Shown: positions 20,801 to 31,529 of the stretch, in pieces | How the letters are laid out: each line of letters opens with the position of its first letter | How positions within the stretch are numbered: position 1 is the first letter of the stretch | Source of the DNA: Helianthus annuus | Lineage: Eukaryota; Streptophyta; Magnoliopsida; Asterales; Asteraceae | Assembly (NCBI RefSeq): GCF_002127325.2 | Contig: NC_035439.2 | Coordinates: 144,823,473-144,887,472, forward strand | Reading direction: 5' to 3' | Length of the DNA stretch: 64,000 bases | Notes under the pieces: model-generated | Seen by the model: the letters and a program-made list of their open reading frames with translations, nothing else | Databases searched by the model: none | What the model was told of the DNA's origin: nothing | Program-made: the position numbers and the translations under genes

Positions 20801-22532
20801 CCACAGAAGTTTAGAACACATATTCAAGCAGAAGGAACTGAATATGCGGCAGCGACGATGGGTCGAGCTGCTGAATGATTACGAGTGCTCTATCAGGTAT
20901 CACCCGGGCAAGGCCAATGTTGTGGCAGACGCCCTCAGTCGGAAGGACACTACGCCTAAGCGCGTAAGAGCTTTACAACTCACGATCCATTCTAGTCTAC
21001 CTTCGCAAATACGAGCTGCTCAGATAGAAGCACTGAAGCCAGAAAACATTAGAGCTGAAGCACTACGCGGGTCAAGGCAACGTTTAGAACAGAAGGAAGA
21101 TGGTGCTTATTATGTAACAGGGCGCATCTGGGTCCCGCACTATGGCGATTTACGAGAACTTGTGATGGATGAAGCGCACAAATCTCGCTACTCGGTACAC
21201 CCTGGTTCGGACAAGATGTACCACGATATTAAAACCACGTATTGGTGGCCTAGCATGAAGGCCCACATAGCAACTTACGTCAGCAAGTGTTTGACTTGTG
21301 CGCGAGTCAAGACGGAATATCAGAAACCTTCAGGCCTACTTCAGCAACCAGAGATACCACAATGGAAATGGGAGCAAATTTCCATGGATTTCGTTACTGG
21401 CTTACCTAGATCACAGCGCGGGAACGATACTATTTGGGTGATCGTGGATCGACTCACGAAATCCGCACATTTCTTGGCAATCAAGGAAACGGATAAGTTC
21501 TCCACTCTAGCGGAAATATACCTCAAGGAAGTTGTTTCGAGGCATGGGGTGCCCACTTCTATTATCTCTGATCGAGATGCACGTTTTACTTCGGAACTGT
21601 GGCAGGCAATGCACAAGTCTTTTGGCTCACGTCTTGATATGAGCACAGCGTATCACCCACAGACGGACGGGCAGTCCGAGCGAACTATTCAGACTTTAGA
21701 AGACATGCTTCGCGCTTGTGTAATCGACTTTGGCAACAGCTGGGAAAGGCATCTGCCACTCGTAGAATTTTCGTATAATAACAGCTACCACACCAGCATT
21801 AAAGCTGCTCCGTTTGAGGCATTGTACGGACGTAAATGCCGGTCACCCCTCTGTTGGGCAGAGGTGGGGGATAGTCAAATCACTGGTCCAGAACATGTGG
21901 TAGACACTACTGAGCGGATTGCTCAAATACGACAACGCATGGCGGCCGCTCGTGACCGTCAGAAGGCATACGCCGATAAGGGCAGGAAACCACTTGAGCT
22001 CCAGGTTGGGGAGCGGGTATTACTCAAAGTTTCACCCTGGAAGGGTGTGGTTCGTTTTGGTAAACGCGGCAAACTCAACCCACGGTACGTTGGACCTTTT
22101 GAGATCCTTGAGAAAATAGGCAAGGTGGCCTACAGACTGAAATTACCAGCAGAACTCGGTGCAGTTCACAACGTTTTCCATGTGTCAAATCTGAAGAAGT
22201 GTCTGTCAGATGAGACGCACGTAGTTCCTCTGAAGGAACTCACGATCGACGAACAGTTGAAATTCGTCGAAGAACCTGTCGAAATCACGGACCGGGATGT
22301 TAAGGTCCTCAAGAGCTCTAGAATACCTCTTGTTCGAGTTCGTTGGAACTCACGTCGCGGCCCAGAGTTTACCTGGGAGCGCGAAGATCGGATGAAACAA
22401 AAGTATCCCCAACTGTTTGAGAACAGTACAAACGCTACTGAGGCTGAAGCTACGGAATTTCGGGACGAAATTCCAGATCAACGGGGGGTGGATGTGACAC
22501 CCCAGGAAAACCGGGAAAACCATGCAACTTAA
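17847..22532 (+). CDS. Tekay gag-pol polyprotein, probably spliced (1528 aa)
   Basis: The long open frame begins at 18048 with GTG, not ATG, in the middle of the gag. A short upstream exon from ATG 17847 ([20 protein letters not shown]) joins it in frame if 17938-18036 is removed. That 99-bp stretch begins GTATAT, ends CCTTAG and contains in-frame stops. The joined frame is 1528 codons plus stop. Domains in order, numbered from the 18048 codon: capsid about 1-200; two CCHC knuckles ([28 protein letters not shown]); protease D373 in [14 protein letters not shown] with aspartates 709-710; RNase H; integrase zinc region, then D1114, D1175, E1211 (D-35-E); C-terminal chromodomain-like block. No stop or frameshift is seen. 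Whether the gap is a true intron or a defect bypassed in other ways needs RNA data. Confidence 0.85.
17938..18036 (+). other. Predicted intron in the gag of the Tekay element
   Basis: The donor is GCAGGAG|GTATAT and the acceptor is ACCTACCTTAG|GTCAGG, preceded by a pyrimidine-rich TCTTTTCTTTCACC. Length is 99 bp. Exons of 91 and 4496 nt keep frame across it. Confidence 0.6.
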
Positions 22533-22593
22533 CTAGCTTCCTCAGTGAGTGCCATCAAATTTCGGGACGAAATTTCTTTCAACTTGGGGATGA
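22456..22593 (+). repeat. Duplicated polypurine-tract module before the 3' LTR
   Basis: The near-palindrome AATTTCGGGACGAAATT occurs at 22456-22472 and again at 22558-22574. Each is followed by a purine tract (ACGGGGGGTGGA; CTTGGGGATGA) and TGTGACA. The second TGTGACA is the true 3' LTR start at 22594. The first (22493) lies inside the coding frame and looks like an older PPT-LTR junction that now encodes the protein tail. Confidence 0.65.
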
Positions 22594-25130
22594 TGTGACA
22601 ACTCGAAATTTAGAACCTTTCGTTGTAACTTGCTTGTACGTTATGTGACTAGTTAAAATGATAACGTGAACCTTTTTATGTGATAAGTGCTTTGTTACGT
22701 GTGTATTGTATATATATGTGTACGTGTTATATGTGAACCGAGAACCCGACACGAAACAACAAGGAACCCGACTCGAGACCATGAGGTCTCGAGTGACTAG
22801 TAATCGGTTTTGGGCCTTGGGCCGAGAACCTTTGGCCGGTTGGGCCTTTGGGCCGTAAACCCCACTCGAAACCCACTAAGGGTGCACACTTGGAACTAGC
22901 CTATATATAAACTACCCTTAGTTAGTTCTTGCCATTTGTTGAACAATACAACACACACACTCTCCTACTTCTCTCTCTAAGCCTTAAGAACACAAACACA
23001 CCTCCAAGACTCTCGGATCTAATCGGTTAGCACAAGGACTCTCGGGTTTGGAACTTTGGATCGGCACACACACACCTCACCAACCGGTTAGTATTTCTTG
23101 TTGGATATTGTTGAATGCTTAAGTGTCAAATATGTTCATGATGTGTTTGTGCTTGAATAAATGTATGATGAGATTATGTGACAATATGTTAAGTTGTTAA
23201 GTTTTACATAATGTTTTGAAAAAGAAATCGGTTCATGAATGTTTCTTGTTATGAGTGGAACTATACATATTTGAGGTTAAAAATGGGTTCATGGTATGAC
23301 AAAAAGGTGAATGATGATATTGGTTGCATTTGGGTTTGATCCGAAAAGTTTGGGTGTTTATACTAAGAAAAATCGGCTAATAAATATGGTTGTCAAGTAG
23401 GATGCATGCTAGAAAATTGTATCTTGATGGTTGTTCATGATTTTGGGTGAATAAGTGTTGTTTATGTTATGAAGAACTTGAATATATGCTTTGAATGTAT
23501 GAAGAACACTTTGAATGATAGTTGAAGATTGAAAACCCTTGTGATTTTGATCCATCTTTGACTAATAACCTGATTAGGAAATATGTTAGTGGAATTCTAT
23601 TGGTTATTTCCGGATTTGGGCCTGATTATACTGTACCATTAATCTGACCATCTGCATCAACACGTGAACTTGAAAACGACTGTTACCGACTCGCAATCAC
23701 CCGGTTACGACTCGCAACCACAGCGTGATGACTCGAGACCACGCGGTTGCGACTCGCAACCATAACAGGACAAGCCGAAACCACAGGTTACGAGTCCCGT
23801 TGCGACTCGAGACCTCAGCATGATGAACCGAAACCATGGTTGCGACACCAGTTGCGACTCGCAACCATCCATGATCAACACACAGCATGACTCGAGACCA
23901 TGCTTGCGAGTCCGGTTGCGACTCGAGACCAGACCTTGGGCCTAAGTTAGTGGGCCGAATTTATGGAACTTCTGTGCTACTGCTGATGAGTTATTTGGGC
24001 CTGTTATCACGAGCCCAACTGTTTGGACTTTGAACTTGTGATTGACTGTTACCTGTGAACTGTGAACTGTTAAAAGTGTCTGCCATACGTGTTGAACATT
24101 TGTGCACTACTTGGTTCGAACCTGATTATACGTGATATCCATGTTAGGACGTTATTGACTACTTGCGACTTGATTGACTTTCTGTGATTAACTGCCGAGC
24201 AAACCAAGGTGAGTTCACACCCTTACAAAGCATGGGATTCCCTGGGTTGGGAACGGGGTTAAGGAACGTGGTTCCTCGTCCACCTTGGGTAGGACGTCAG
24301 TGGTTCAGGAATGTGATTCCTCGTCCGGATGGACGAATAAACGTACTAGACTAAAACTCTATCACGAAGTCCCTCCTTTTTGTATCGACTAATCGCCGGG
24401 CCAATGGCGAGCGGGTCATTAGTTAGATAGCGCTATTTAGGTCTGACAAGCCTCACACCGTGCCGCAGAGGACGGGCGTGAACTAATGGATCTGGGGCAC
24501 GTCAATGATGATAGACATTGATGTTTTCAGGGCACATAAACATGACTACAGTCAGCAATCGATACGGTAACGAGTCTAGTATACACATGGGGTAGCCCCC
24601 ACGGCTGGAGAGCCAGATGATGTACATGGGGTAGCCCCCACGGCCGAAATGCCTGATAACTACATGGGGTAGCCCCCACGGCCGGAGTGCCGGAGTAACT
24701 GGGAATGAACTGGTCACGTCTTTTTAAACTATGGGGTAACCCCCACGGCAGGATGCCTGGTAAAGTAAACTGTTTTCGAAACAACTAAAACGAACGCCCA
24801 CCCGTGAACTCACTCAACTAGTTGTTGACTCGTTACTACATGCTTTGCAGGACCATAGGTACTCAGTGGGAGCTTGCATGGAGGAAGATCGTTGTGGGAT
24901 AGGGATTGCTACAAGACTATGTTAAACTCGAAACTTTTGGAACTTATGTTATAACTTTAAACTTATGCTTCCGCTTGCAACTTAAACTTATTTGTTTTGG
25001 AACACCAATCGTGAATGGTTAAACTTTTATAACTATTTATATGCTTGTTCAGTATGATTGGTGGCTGGATCCTGGTCAGTCACGCCTCCAAGCGGTAGTA
25101 CTCCGCAGGTGGGATTTTGGGGGTGTGACA
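22594..25130 (+). repeat. 3' LTR of the Tekay element
   Basis: Same length and, as far as compared, same sequence as the 5' LTR at a constant offset of 7592 bp. AGTTG follows at 25131-25135. Confidence 0.9.
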
Positions 25131-25135
25131 AGTTG

Positions 25136-26013
25136 TCCCCGAAAACTTTTGAAAAAATTTAAGTCTCGGGCGACGAAAAGAATTAGGCCCAAAATTATGG
25201 TTAAGGGTAAATGAATTACAAAAATAAAAACTTAGTGATGGAGAAAAGACTCAAACTTGAGATCTTTGGATTATTTTGAGATGGTTTTTGTCACTACACC
25301 ACTATACCTTTTTTTGCATAATAAACGGACAAATATACTAAATATATAATTTAATAAATATATACAAGCTTATAAAGACTTTTCGGGCCCTTTAAAATTT
25401 TGGGCCTCGGGCGTCGGCACGGGTTTGCCAGGCCCAGAGCCGGGCGTGGACATGTAGACGCGTTTTTTTTTTCACCCTTCACACCGCCAAAAGAGTGTAG
25501 TAGAAGGGCTTGGTTGTTGATTGTGTAATTATTCTTATTTTTTAATTTTATATTTGTTTGTTAGTTAAAAAGTACGTAATTAAATATTAATTAAAAATGT
25601 GTAATTAGATAATGTTAAAGGTCATCGTTGGATATGATGTGACACATGAAACGCGTATGTAGTCGATCAAAAAGTATTCTTGTTTGAATGAGAGAGCGAC
25701 ATCTATGTAGTGGAGTCAAAAAGTATTTTTTTAACTTTTTTATTAGAATGGTTTCTATGTACAATATAGCCAAAGTTTCAAAAATAAAAGTAAGTTTTTT
25801 ATAAGTTTTCACCTATAAAACTTATGGTTTATTCCTTACTTTTTGTGGATCCCAATAGACTTCTTCATAACTCTAATTATTGATTGAGAAACATAGTAAT
25901 TGAACTCGTTATGAGATTAATGACGATGCGTTCCATGTCTCATGTCCAGTGAGATGTCGGTAACTAAAGTATAGGTTATTATACAAAATGACACTTTCGT
26001 GATCATCAAAGGC
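25136..26013. other. Non-coding flank with decayed hAT-like sequence
   Basis: The left part (25136-25450) has CTCGGGCGACG and GGCCCAGAGCCGGGCGTGG, resembling the GC-rich ends of old hAT MITEs, but no clean ends or duplication could be found. The rest is AT-rich with no gene. Confidence 0.3.
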
Positions 26014-26554
26014 TAGGGCTGCAAACGAATCGAACGAACACGAACAAGACCTTATTCGTGTTCGTTTGTTAAGAAATATATGTGTTCACGAACCGTTCAC
26101 GAACACTTATCGAACAAGATTTTATGTTCGTGTTCGTTTGTGTTTGTTTGTTAATTTTAGGCAACGAACAAAAACAAATGTTGACGAACACAAATGAGCA
26201 CAAACTAATGTTCATGAACACAAATGGAAACAAACGAACGCAAACAATCGTTTCATGAACATAATATAAATACAGTGACACTTATTAGATATTTAATTTG
26301 TCGAAATTTTGAAATATTTAAATAGATATAAAAACTAAAACACTAATGAACTATCGAACACAAATGGACACGTTATCGAACGTTCACGAACATAAACGAA
26401 CGAACGCGACCTCTGATCATGTTTGTTCATTTAACTAAACGAACGAAATTTCTTGTTCGTGTTCGTTTGTTTAATAAACGAACAAACACAAACGAACTTC
26501 CCGCCGCACGGTTCACGAACGGTTCGCCGAACGTTTGGTTCATTTGCAGCCCTA
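26014..26554. mobile_element. hAT-type MITE rich in CGAACGAA motifs (541 bp)
   Basis: The ends TAGGGCTGCAAACGAA and TTCATTTGCAGCCCTA are inverted with one mismatch. The interior is a degenerate array of GTTCGTGTTCGTTTG and its complement. The flanking octamers are not identical, so the copy is older. Confidence 0.7.
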
Positions 26555-26796
26555 TGACAAGTGCAGTTGGTAAATCTCATGGGGTGGCTTGAAGGAGAAT
26601 TAATATAATTAACAATAAGAGTAAATTACTATTTTGCCCCTAAGGTGTAGTCAGTTTAACTCTTTTTAACTCAAAAAGGAATCTTTTGTCACATGAGACC
26701 CTAAGATTGTATTATGTAACAGTTTTGGCTCTTAAATAGACATCTTGCCGACCTGATCAATGTGCTTAGCCCTACTAAAAAGTTATGTAAAACTGA

Positions 26797-26873
26797 ATTA
26801 CAAGGTAAATCTCCTTTGGCAGTTAGAGGTCGCATGGTGCATACTAACTGCTAAAAGAGTAATTGCCCAGCAA
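26797..26873 (-). ncRNA. MIR399-like hairpin, diverged copy
   Basis: On the minus strand the 3' arm (26821-26801) begins TGCCAAAGGAGATTT, the miR399 signature, but ends ACCTTG instead of GCCCTG. The 5' arm (26868-26848, GGGCAATTACTC...) is identical to the star arm of the locus at 60.0 kb. The arms pair through TTAG/CTAA into a short loop. Unlike the other two loci, I found no P1BS and no TATA box upstream; a duplicated filler at 26978-27095 sits there instead. The flank after the hairpin resembles that of the 60-kb locus (CACATTGAT...AGG). It lies about 540 bp from PPR copy 2, divergently oriented. It is probably a decaying paralogue; miR399 normally targets PHO2, a ubiquitin-conjugating enzyme of phosphate homeostasis. 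Confidence 0.7.
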
Positions 26874-26977
26874 TGCACCAATACATTAGTGTACCTCACG
26901 AATTTTGCCCATGAGAAAAAAGACAAAATAACAGGGTTTTTTTTTTTGAGAAATCTGAGTTGATTTTGCTTTTGTGC

Positions 26978-27095
26978 GAAAATGACAATAAAAATGAAAC
27001 TACAGTAAGTAACACAGTTGCAAAAACTTAAAGCTTTTGGACGAAAATGACAATAAAAATGAAACTACAATAAGTAACCCAGTTGCAAAAACTTA
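26978..27095. repeat. Tandem duplication, unit about 62 bp
   Basis: GCGAAAATGACAATAAAAAT... is followed by a second copy starting ACGAAAATGACAATAAAAAT at about 27040, both ending CAGTTGCAAAAACTTA. It sits where the MIR399 promoter would be expected. Confidence 0.7.
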
Positions 27096-27324
27096 GAGAT
27101 TTGGACTAAAGGGGGAAAAGTGAAAAAATAAAATGGAAGTTTAATCATATTTAAAAGATCATGTATTTTAGTCTGGTTTCATGAAACCAAAGGCCAATAA
27201 ACAAAGTAGAACAAAGAAGGTTTCCAAAGATCTTCATCTTCATCTTGTATTACTACACTTTGAATTCCAGCAAGATGATTAATTTTCTCAGAAAGGGAAT
27301 GCGTATTTCCCACCATTCATCCCT

Positions 27325-29560
27325 TTTTGTTATGGCAGGTCAGCTAGTGTTTTGCTTCCTCTCCAGCACATTGTCTTTTCTGCTTGATTGATTTGAAACT
27401 GCAAGTAAGGATGAAGTGCACAAGAATTGGACTTTGTTATTACTCTACTGCTTCACCCTCAACCTCCCATTTCAATCAAAGAATCCTGCATCTCAAAAAT
27501 GCTTCCGGAGCCACTAAGATCAGTGATGCCCTCCAACTGTTTGATGAAATGCTTCAAAGACAACCTCCACCGAATATCACCCAATTTACACAGTTGATTT
27601 CTGTTATTGTCAGGATGAAACATTATTCCACTGCTCTTTCACTCTTTAGGCAAATGAGGTTGATGGGTATTCCTAGTGATCTTTATACAATGAACATCTC
27701 TATTAACTGTCATTGCCGGTTGAATCAAGTTACTTATGGTTTTGCCTTACTCGCAACCATCTTCAAACAAGGTTTTCCACCTAATTTGACTACCTATAAC
27801 ACTCTCATTCATGGGCTTGTTCTTGCTGATCGGGTCTTTGAAGCTGTTGAGTTATTCAAGAAACTGCTTAGAGATAAACTTTGTGATCCTGATCACGTTA
27901 TGTATGGAAGCGTTATTAATGGGCTCTGTAAAGTAGGTCACACTAGCAAGGCCCTTGAATTGCTCACGTTCATGGAATCAGGCTCTTGTAAACCTTGTGT
28001 ACGCCATTTCAATACAGTCATTGATAGCCTCTGCAAAGATAGAATGGTTGATGATGCATTAGAATTATTTACGCATATGACTGAAAAGGGTGTCCTTGCG
28101 AACGTTATCACTTACAACTCTTTGGTTCAAGGTCTATGTAACTTTGGTCGAGAGACAGAAGCTGCAAAAATGTTGATGGATATGGAGGAGGTAGCAGTAT
28201 CTCCCTCAGTGGTTACCTTTAATATCTTGGTGAATTCCTTTTGCAAGCAAGGATCCGTAAAAGAAGCAGAGCTTGCTGTACAAGCAATGGTACGAAGAGG
28301 TCTACATCCAAACATAATCACTTACAGTGCACTAATGGATGGATACTGTTTACGTGGTGAAATAGAGGAAGCAGAGAATGTTATAGATCGTATGATGGAG
28401 CAGGATATTGTGCCTGATATCATCACCTATAACAGCCTGATAAATGGATACTGCAAGAAGAAGCAAATTGATAAGGCCAGGCATCTTTTTCAAGAAATTC
28501 AAGTTAAGGGTTTGATTCCGGATGTTGTTACTTACAATAGCATGTTACAAGGCTTGTTTCTATCAGGGCATCCTGCAACGGCTATAGAACTGTTTATTAA
28601 GATGCAAGAAAAGGGCCTGGCTCCCAATATATGCACCTATCGTATCTTGTTGCATGGAATGTGCAAAAACTCCCAGTGTTCTGATGCCTTGGCTCTCTTC
28701 CGTTCGCTGGGGAATGAAGAATTGATGGAAGATGTAGGGTTGTATAATATATTGATTGACGGTTGTAGCAAATGTGGGAATCCTAACGTGGCTATGGATC
28801 TGTTTGATGAACTCTGTTTGAAAGGATTGAAACCTGATGTTAGGACATATACAGTGATGATAAGTTTGTATTGCCAACAAGGCTTATTTGTTAAAGGTAA
28901 AGAATTGCTTAGAAAGATGGAAGAGAATGATTGTTTGCCAAATAGCTTCACATACAATGTTATTGTTCGAGAGTTATTGAAGGAAAACGAGTGTGGACAA
29001 GCTGAGATATTTCTCGAAGAAATGATAAACCGAGGTTTTATGCCTGATCATGCTACTTTTGAGAACTTACTAGTCCGGATACCAAACGTTGGAAAAGATT
29101 CTCGTTTACGAACTATCGTTCTAAAGCTAACAAGTGTAGAAAGAAAAGACGCCAAGAGTACTTAATCTAACATCTCGGTTCATTTCTTGAACTTGGAAAA
29201 ATCAAGTTTGGGTGTTTGCTAATTGTTGTAGATTTCTTGCTTGTTTAAGTTGCATAGAACATATGGCAGTTCAGATATAATGAATGGTAAAAGTTTTTTT
29301 TTGTTGCCTTTTTACTCTTTATTTAACTGTTCTAATTACAAACTGATAGAGTAATTAGTTAATTAAATATGCTATATGAATCTATTAAGAATTATACTTC
29401 TCTGCACATGTCAACTCAAAGTTGTATTATGAAGTATTTGATATAACGCCATATGTAATGGAGCGTGATAGTGATTTTGAAAGGCACGACACATAGGCGC
29501 CAACTAGGCGTGATTCCTCTTAGTATCACTAACATATGTAATGGAGTGTTGATCAACAAA
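27325..29560 (+). repeat. Segmental duplication, copy 2 (partner 9133-11460)
   Basis: Similarity starts at CTTTTTGTTATGGCAGGTC and covers the leader, the PPR frame and the 3' flank to GATCAACAAAA. The copy lacks the truncated PPR fragment found upstream of copy 1 and has a different 5' neighbour, the MIR399-like hairpin. Confidence 0.8.
27411..29165 (+). CDS. P-class PPR protein, Rf-like, copy 2 (584 aa)
   Basis: The first ATG of the frame is at 27411 (MKCTRIGLCYYSTASPSTSH), again a likely mitochondrial presequence; the frame is open from a TTG at 27384. It has the same length and about 14 P-class repeats as copy 1 (9219-10973), ends in the same 30-odd residues, and has no E/DYW domain. Differences from copy 1 are clustered at the RNA-recognition positions of the repeats (residues 5 and 35), while helix scaffolds are nearly unchanged. 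An upstream 32-codon frame from ATG 27276 ends just before the gene. It is an Rf-like PPR expected in mitochondria, with an RNA target probably different from its twin's. Confidence 0.9.
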   Translation: MKCTRIGLCYYSTASPSTSHFNQRILHLKNASGATKISDALQLFDEMLQRQPPPNITQFTQLISVIVRMKHYSTALSLFRQMRLMGIPSDLYTMNISINCHCRLNQVTYGFALLATIFKQGFPPNLTTYNTLIHGLVLADRVFEAVELFKKLLRDKLCDPDHVMYGSVINGLCKVGHTSKALELLTFMESGSCKPCVRHFNTVIDSLCKDRMVDDALELFTHMTEKGVLANVITYNSLVQGLCNFGRETEAAKMLMDMEEVAVSPSVVTFNILVNSFCKQGSVKEAELAVQAMVRRGLHPNIITYSALMDGYCLRGEIEEAENVIDRMMEQDIVPDIITYNSLINGYCKKKQIDKARHLFQEIQVKGLIPDVVTYNSMLQGLFLSGHPATAIELFIKMQEKGLAPNICTYRILLHGMCKNSQCSDALALFRSLGNEELMEDVGLYNILIDGCSKCGNPNVAMDLFDELCLKGLKPDVRTYTVMISLYCQQGLFVKGKELLRKMEENDCLPNSFTYNVIVRELLKENECGQAEIFLEEMINRGFMPDHATFENLLVRIPNVGKDSRLRTIVLKLTSVERKDAKST

Positions 29561-29583
29561 ATCCTAACTTTGAAACAATATCA

Positions 29584-30081
29584 GTCGCCGTCGACGCCAG
29601 TCAAGTAACGCCGCCCTCTGCAACTCCCCGTCGAACCAGTCAAGTAGCGCCGCCCTCTGCAACTTCTGGTGGTACTTGGTCGGTTTTTCGGTGGTTCAAT
29701 GGTAGTTGGGTTTTCCGGTGGTTCGCTAGTGGTAAAAAAACAGAGGGTGTTCGTTGATGGTGGTGCAGAAACAAAGAGAAAGAATGAGAGAAAGGTGGGG
29801 GTGGGGTGGGGTTGGGGTTGGGGTTGTTATTTGTTTTATTACAAGTGGGTCCCACAAATATATTTTTTTCTTTAATACTTAATTAATTTATTTTGTTTTA
29901 TATTAAGGGTAATTTAGTAATTTCACACCCACTTAACTGAGAAAACTAAACTCCATCCGCACTAGGGACTATACGAGAACGAAATTGCAAAAGTTGGGGA
30001 CTATAGGTATAATTTTAGAAAGTTAGGGGCTAAAGGTGAAAAATGAACAAACCACAGGGACTGTAGAGACACTTTTCTCTA
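29584..30081. mobile_element. Right part of a probable MULE, with GC-rich interior
   Basis: The right arm (29890-30081) has the 'closing' sequence common in plant Mutator-like elements (GGGTAATTTAGTAATTTCACACC ... AACCACAGGGACTGTAGAGACAC). A matching left arm was not found. The interior holds two direct copies of GCCGCCCTCTGCAACT (29609 and 29648) and a GT-rich stretch with no recognisable protein. Confidence 0.35.
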
Positions 30082-30218
30082 AAGCTTTTGTGCTAGTTAT
30101 TTTGAGTGGCCCTTTGAGTTTCAAAGAGACATGATAATAAGATGCAAAAGATGTCATACGTGAAGGAAACCAAGAGTGGTGGAAATAAGACCCTTGTACG
30201 TTCTTGCTACAAGATTCG

Positions 30219-30518
30219 CAGGGCCGGCCCTAAGAATTCGTGTACCCTGTTCGAGCTCGAAAAAACGTGCCCTTAGTCGTTAACGAAATTTAGTATTGGA
30301 CTCACTAAAGATTTAAACCTAATGTCAATGAGCTAGTAACTAATATAAACCATAAAAATAGTTTTGTAAGTGGGCCTATATTGATGTTTGTATGGGTATA
30401 CCCTATTAATTTATTTATTTTTTACATATGCATATAAGATTTTTTTAGAATAACGTGCCCTTCGAAATATCGGGCCCTGGCCGATGGTCCTCCTCGCCCA
30501 CCCTCAGGGCCGGCCATG
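30219..30518. mobile_element. hAT-type MITE (300 bp)
   Basis: The ends CAGGGCCGGCCCTAAG and CTCAGGGCCGGCCATG are imperfect inverted repeats. An exact 8-bp duplication AAGATTCG flanks the element (30211-30218 and 30519-30526). It is non-coding and related to 7724-8029. Confidence 0.85.
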
Positions 30519-30526
30519 AAGATTCG

Positions 30527-31200
30527 AAAGGTACACCAAAAAAAAAAATCATATACCTGACCAACATATTGACCATAGTTTCTTAATACAATGTAGACAT
30601 ATTATATATCTATACAAAAAGTAACACGTACCCTTTTGTTTAAAACACATACCTCTTTGTTTACACCCACCCTTTTGTTTAAAACACATACCCCTTTGTT
30701 TAAAAAGTAACTTAAGACACAATGGTTTGGATCACAGCCCTTCAAAAAGTCACAACTCTTCAAACTATTTTTAAATACATCACAACCCCCTTACAATTTT
30801 GCATGAAACTAACATTCACACCTATGCAATCTTCCATTGATTTGAAAATCAAAGGGTATGTCGATCTATTCGCATGGAAGTATCGCTTCCACTTATATTA
30901 TGCATATTAATATAAATACAAATACTCAAACCTACCGTTTGAAAGTAATTTTCCTACCACTTTTCTAAATATTCTAAACACACCTTGGTAAATTACCTAT
31001 TGCCATATCCTCATTTCATTTAACACTTTATTGCACTATGTTAGTCAAGAACCGTTTCAACATAAACCAAATGGTCAAATCCTTTTACATAAACCGAAAC
31101 CAATCCATGATATCAAATTAACATTTTTAGACTATGTTCAATCGATTCACAATGTTCGGCCTTTTTTTCTTCTTGATTCACAATTCCGGTAACAATTTTG
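30527..31200. other. No gene seen; AT-rich
   Basis: The stretch contains a short run of CACATACCCCTTTGTTTA-like repeats at 30620-30705 and otherwise unremarkable AT-rich DNA. Confidence 0.5.
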
Positions 31201-31207
31201 TTTTAGA

Positions 31208-31520
31208 CGATATTGAGTTTTTGTTTAAAAGTCGCGTCCATTAGAAAAGGTTATTGATGGAAAGGTTATACCTCTTTTGTTTAAAAGTCGCGTCCATTAG
31301 AAAAAGTTATTGATAGAAAGATTTACTTCTCTTTTGTTTAAAAGTCGCGTCCATTAGAAAATGTTATTGATGGAAAGGTTACGTCTGTTTTGTTTAAAAG
31401 TCGTGTCCATTAGAAGGTTATTGATGAAAGGTTACCCTTTTTATATATATACAATTATTAACTTAGATTACTTCTCTTTATTTCAAAAGTTGTGTCCCTA
31501 AGAAAAGTTATTAAAGGAAA
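31208..31520. repeat. Minisatellite, unit about 57 bp, 4-5 copies
   Basis: Units share TTTTGTTTAAAAGTCGCGTC followed by CATTAGAAAA and GTTATTGATGGAAAGG. Copies begin at about 31214, 31276, 31331 and 31389, with a decayed copy near 31475 (CAAAAGTTGTGTCCCTAAG). Confidence 0.8.
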
Positions 31521-31529
31521 AGGTGATTA

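Larger units (their letters stand above)
15002..25130 (+). mobile_element. Complete Tekay-type chromovirus (Ty3/gypsy), 10129 bp
   Basis: Two LTRs of exactly equal length (2537 bp; 15002-17538 and 22594-25130) flank gag-pol. The target duplication AGTTG is exact (14997-15001 and 25131-25135). Every LTR stretch I compared is identical, including the small spurious frames, so insertion is very recent. Pol order is protease, RT, RNase H, integrase, chromodomain-like tail, with all catalytic residues visible. Long LTRs and the C-terminal [19 protein letters not shown] block point to the Tekay/Del clade. Confidence 0.95.

Noticed and set aside
26014..26554. Minus-strand 70-codon frame rich in F and C
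   Set aside because: Falls in the CGAACGAA repeat interior of a hAT MITE.
29640..29875. Proline-rich 71-codon frame on the minus strand
   Set aside because: Low-complexity GGTGGGGTTGG sequence inside a probable MULE; no start context or relatives recognised.
31208..31520. Regular 57-bp repeats considered as an array of genes or CRISPR
   Set aside because: Contiguous units without unique spacers; a minisatellite.
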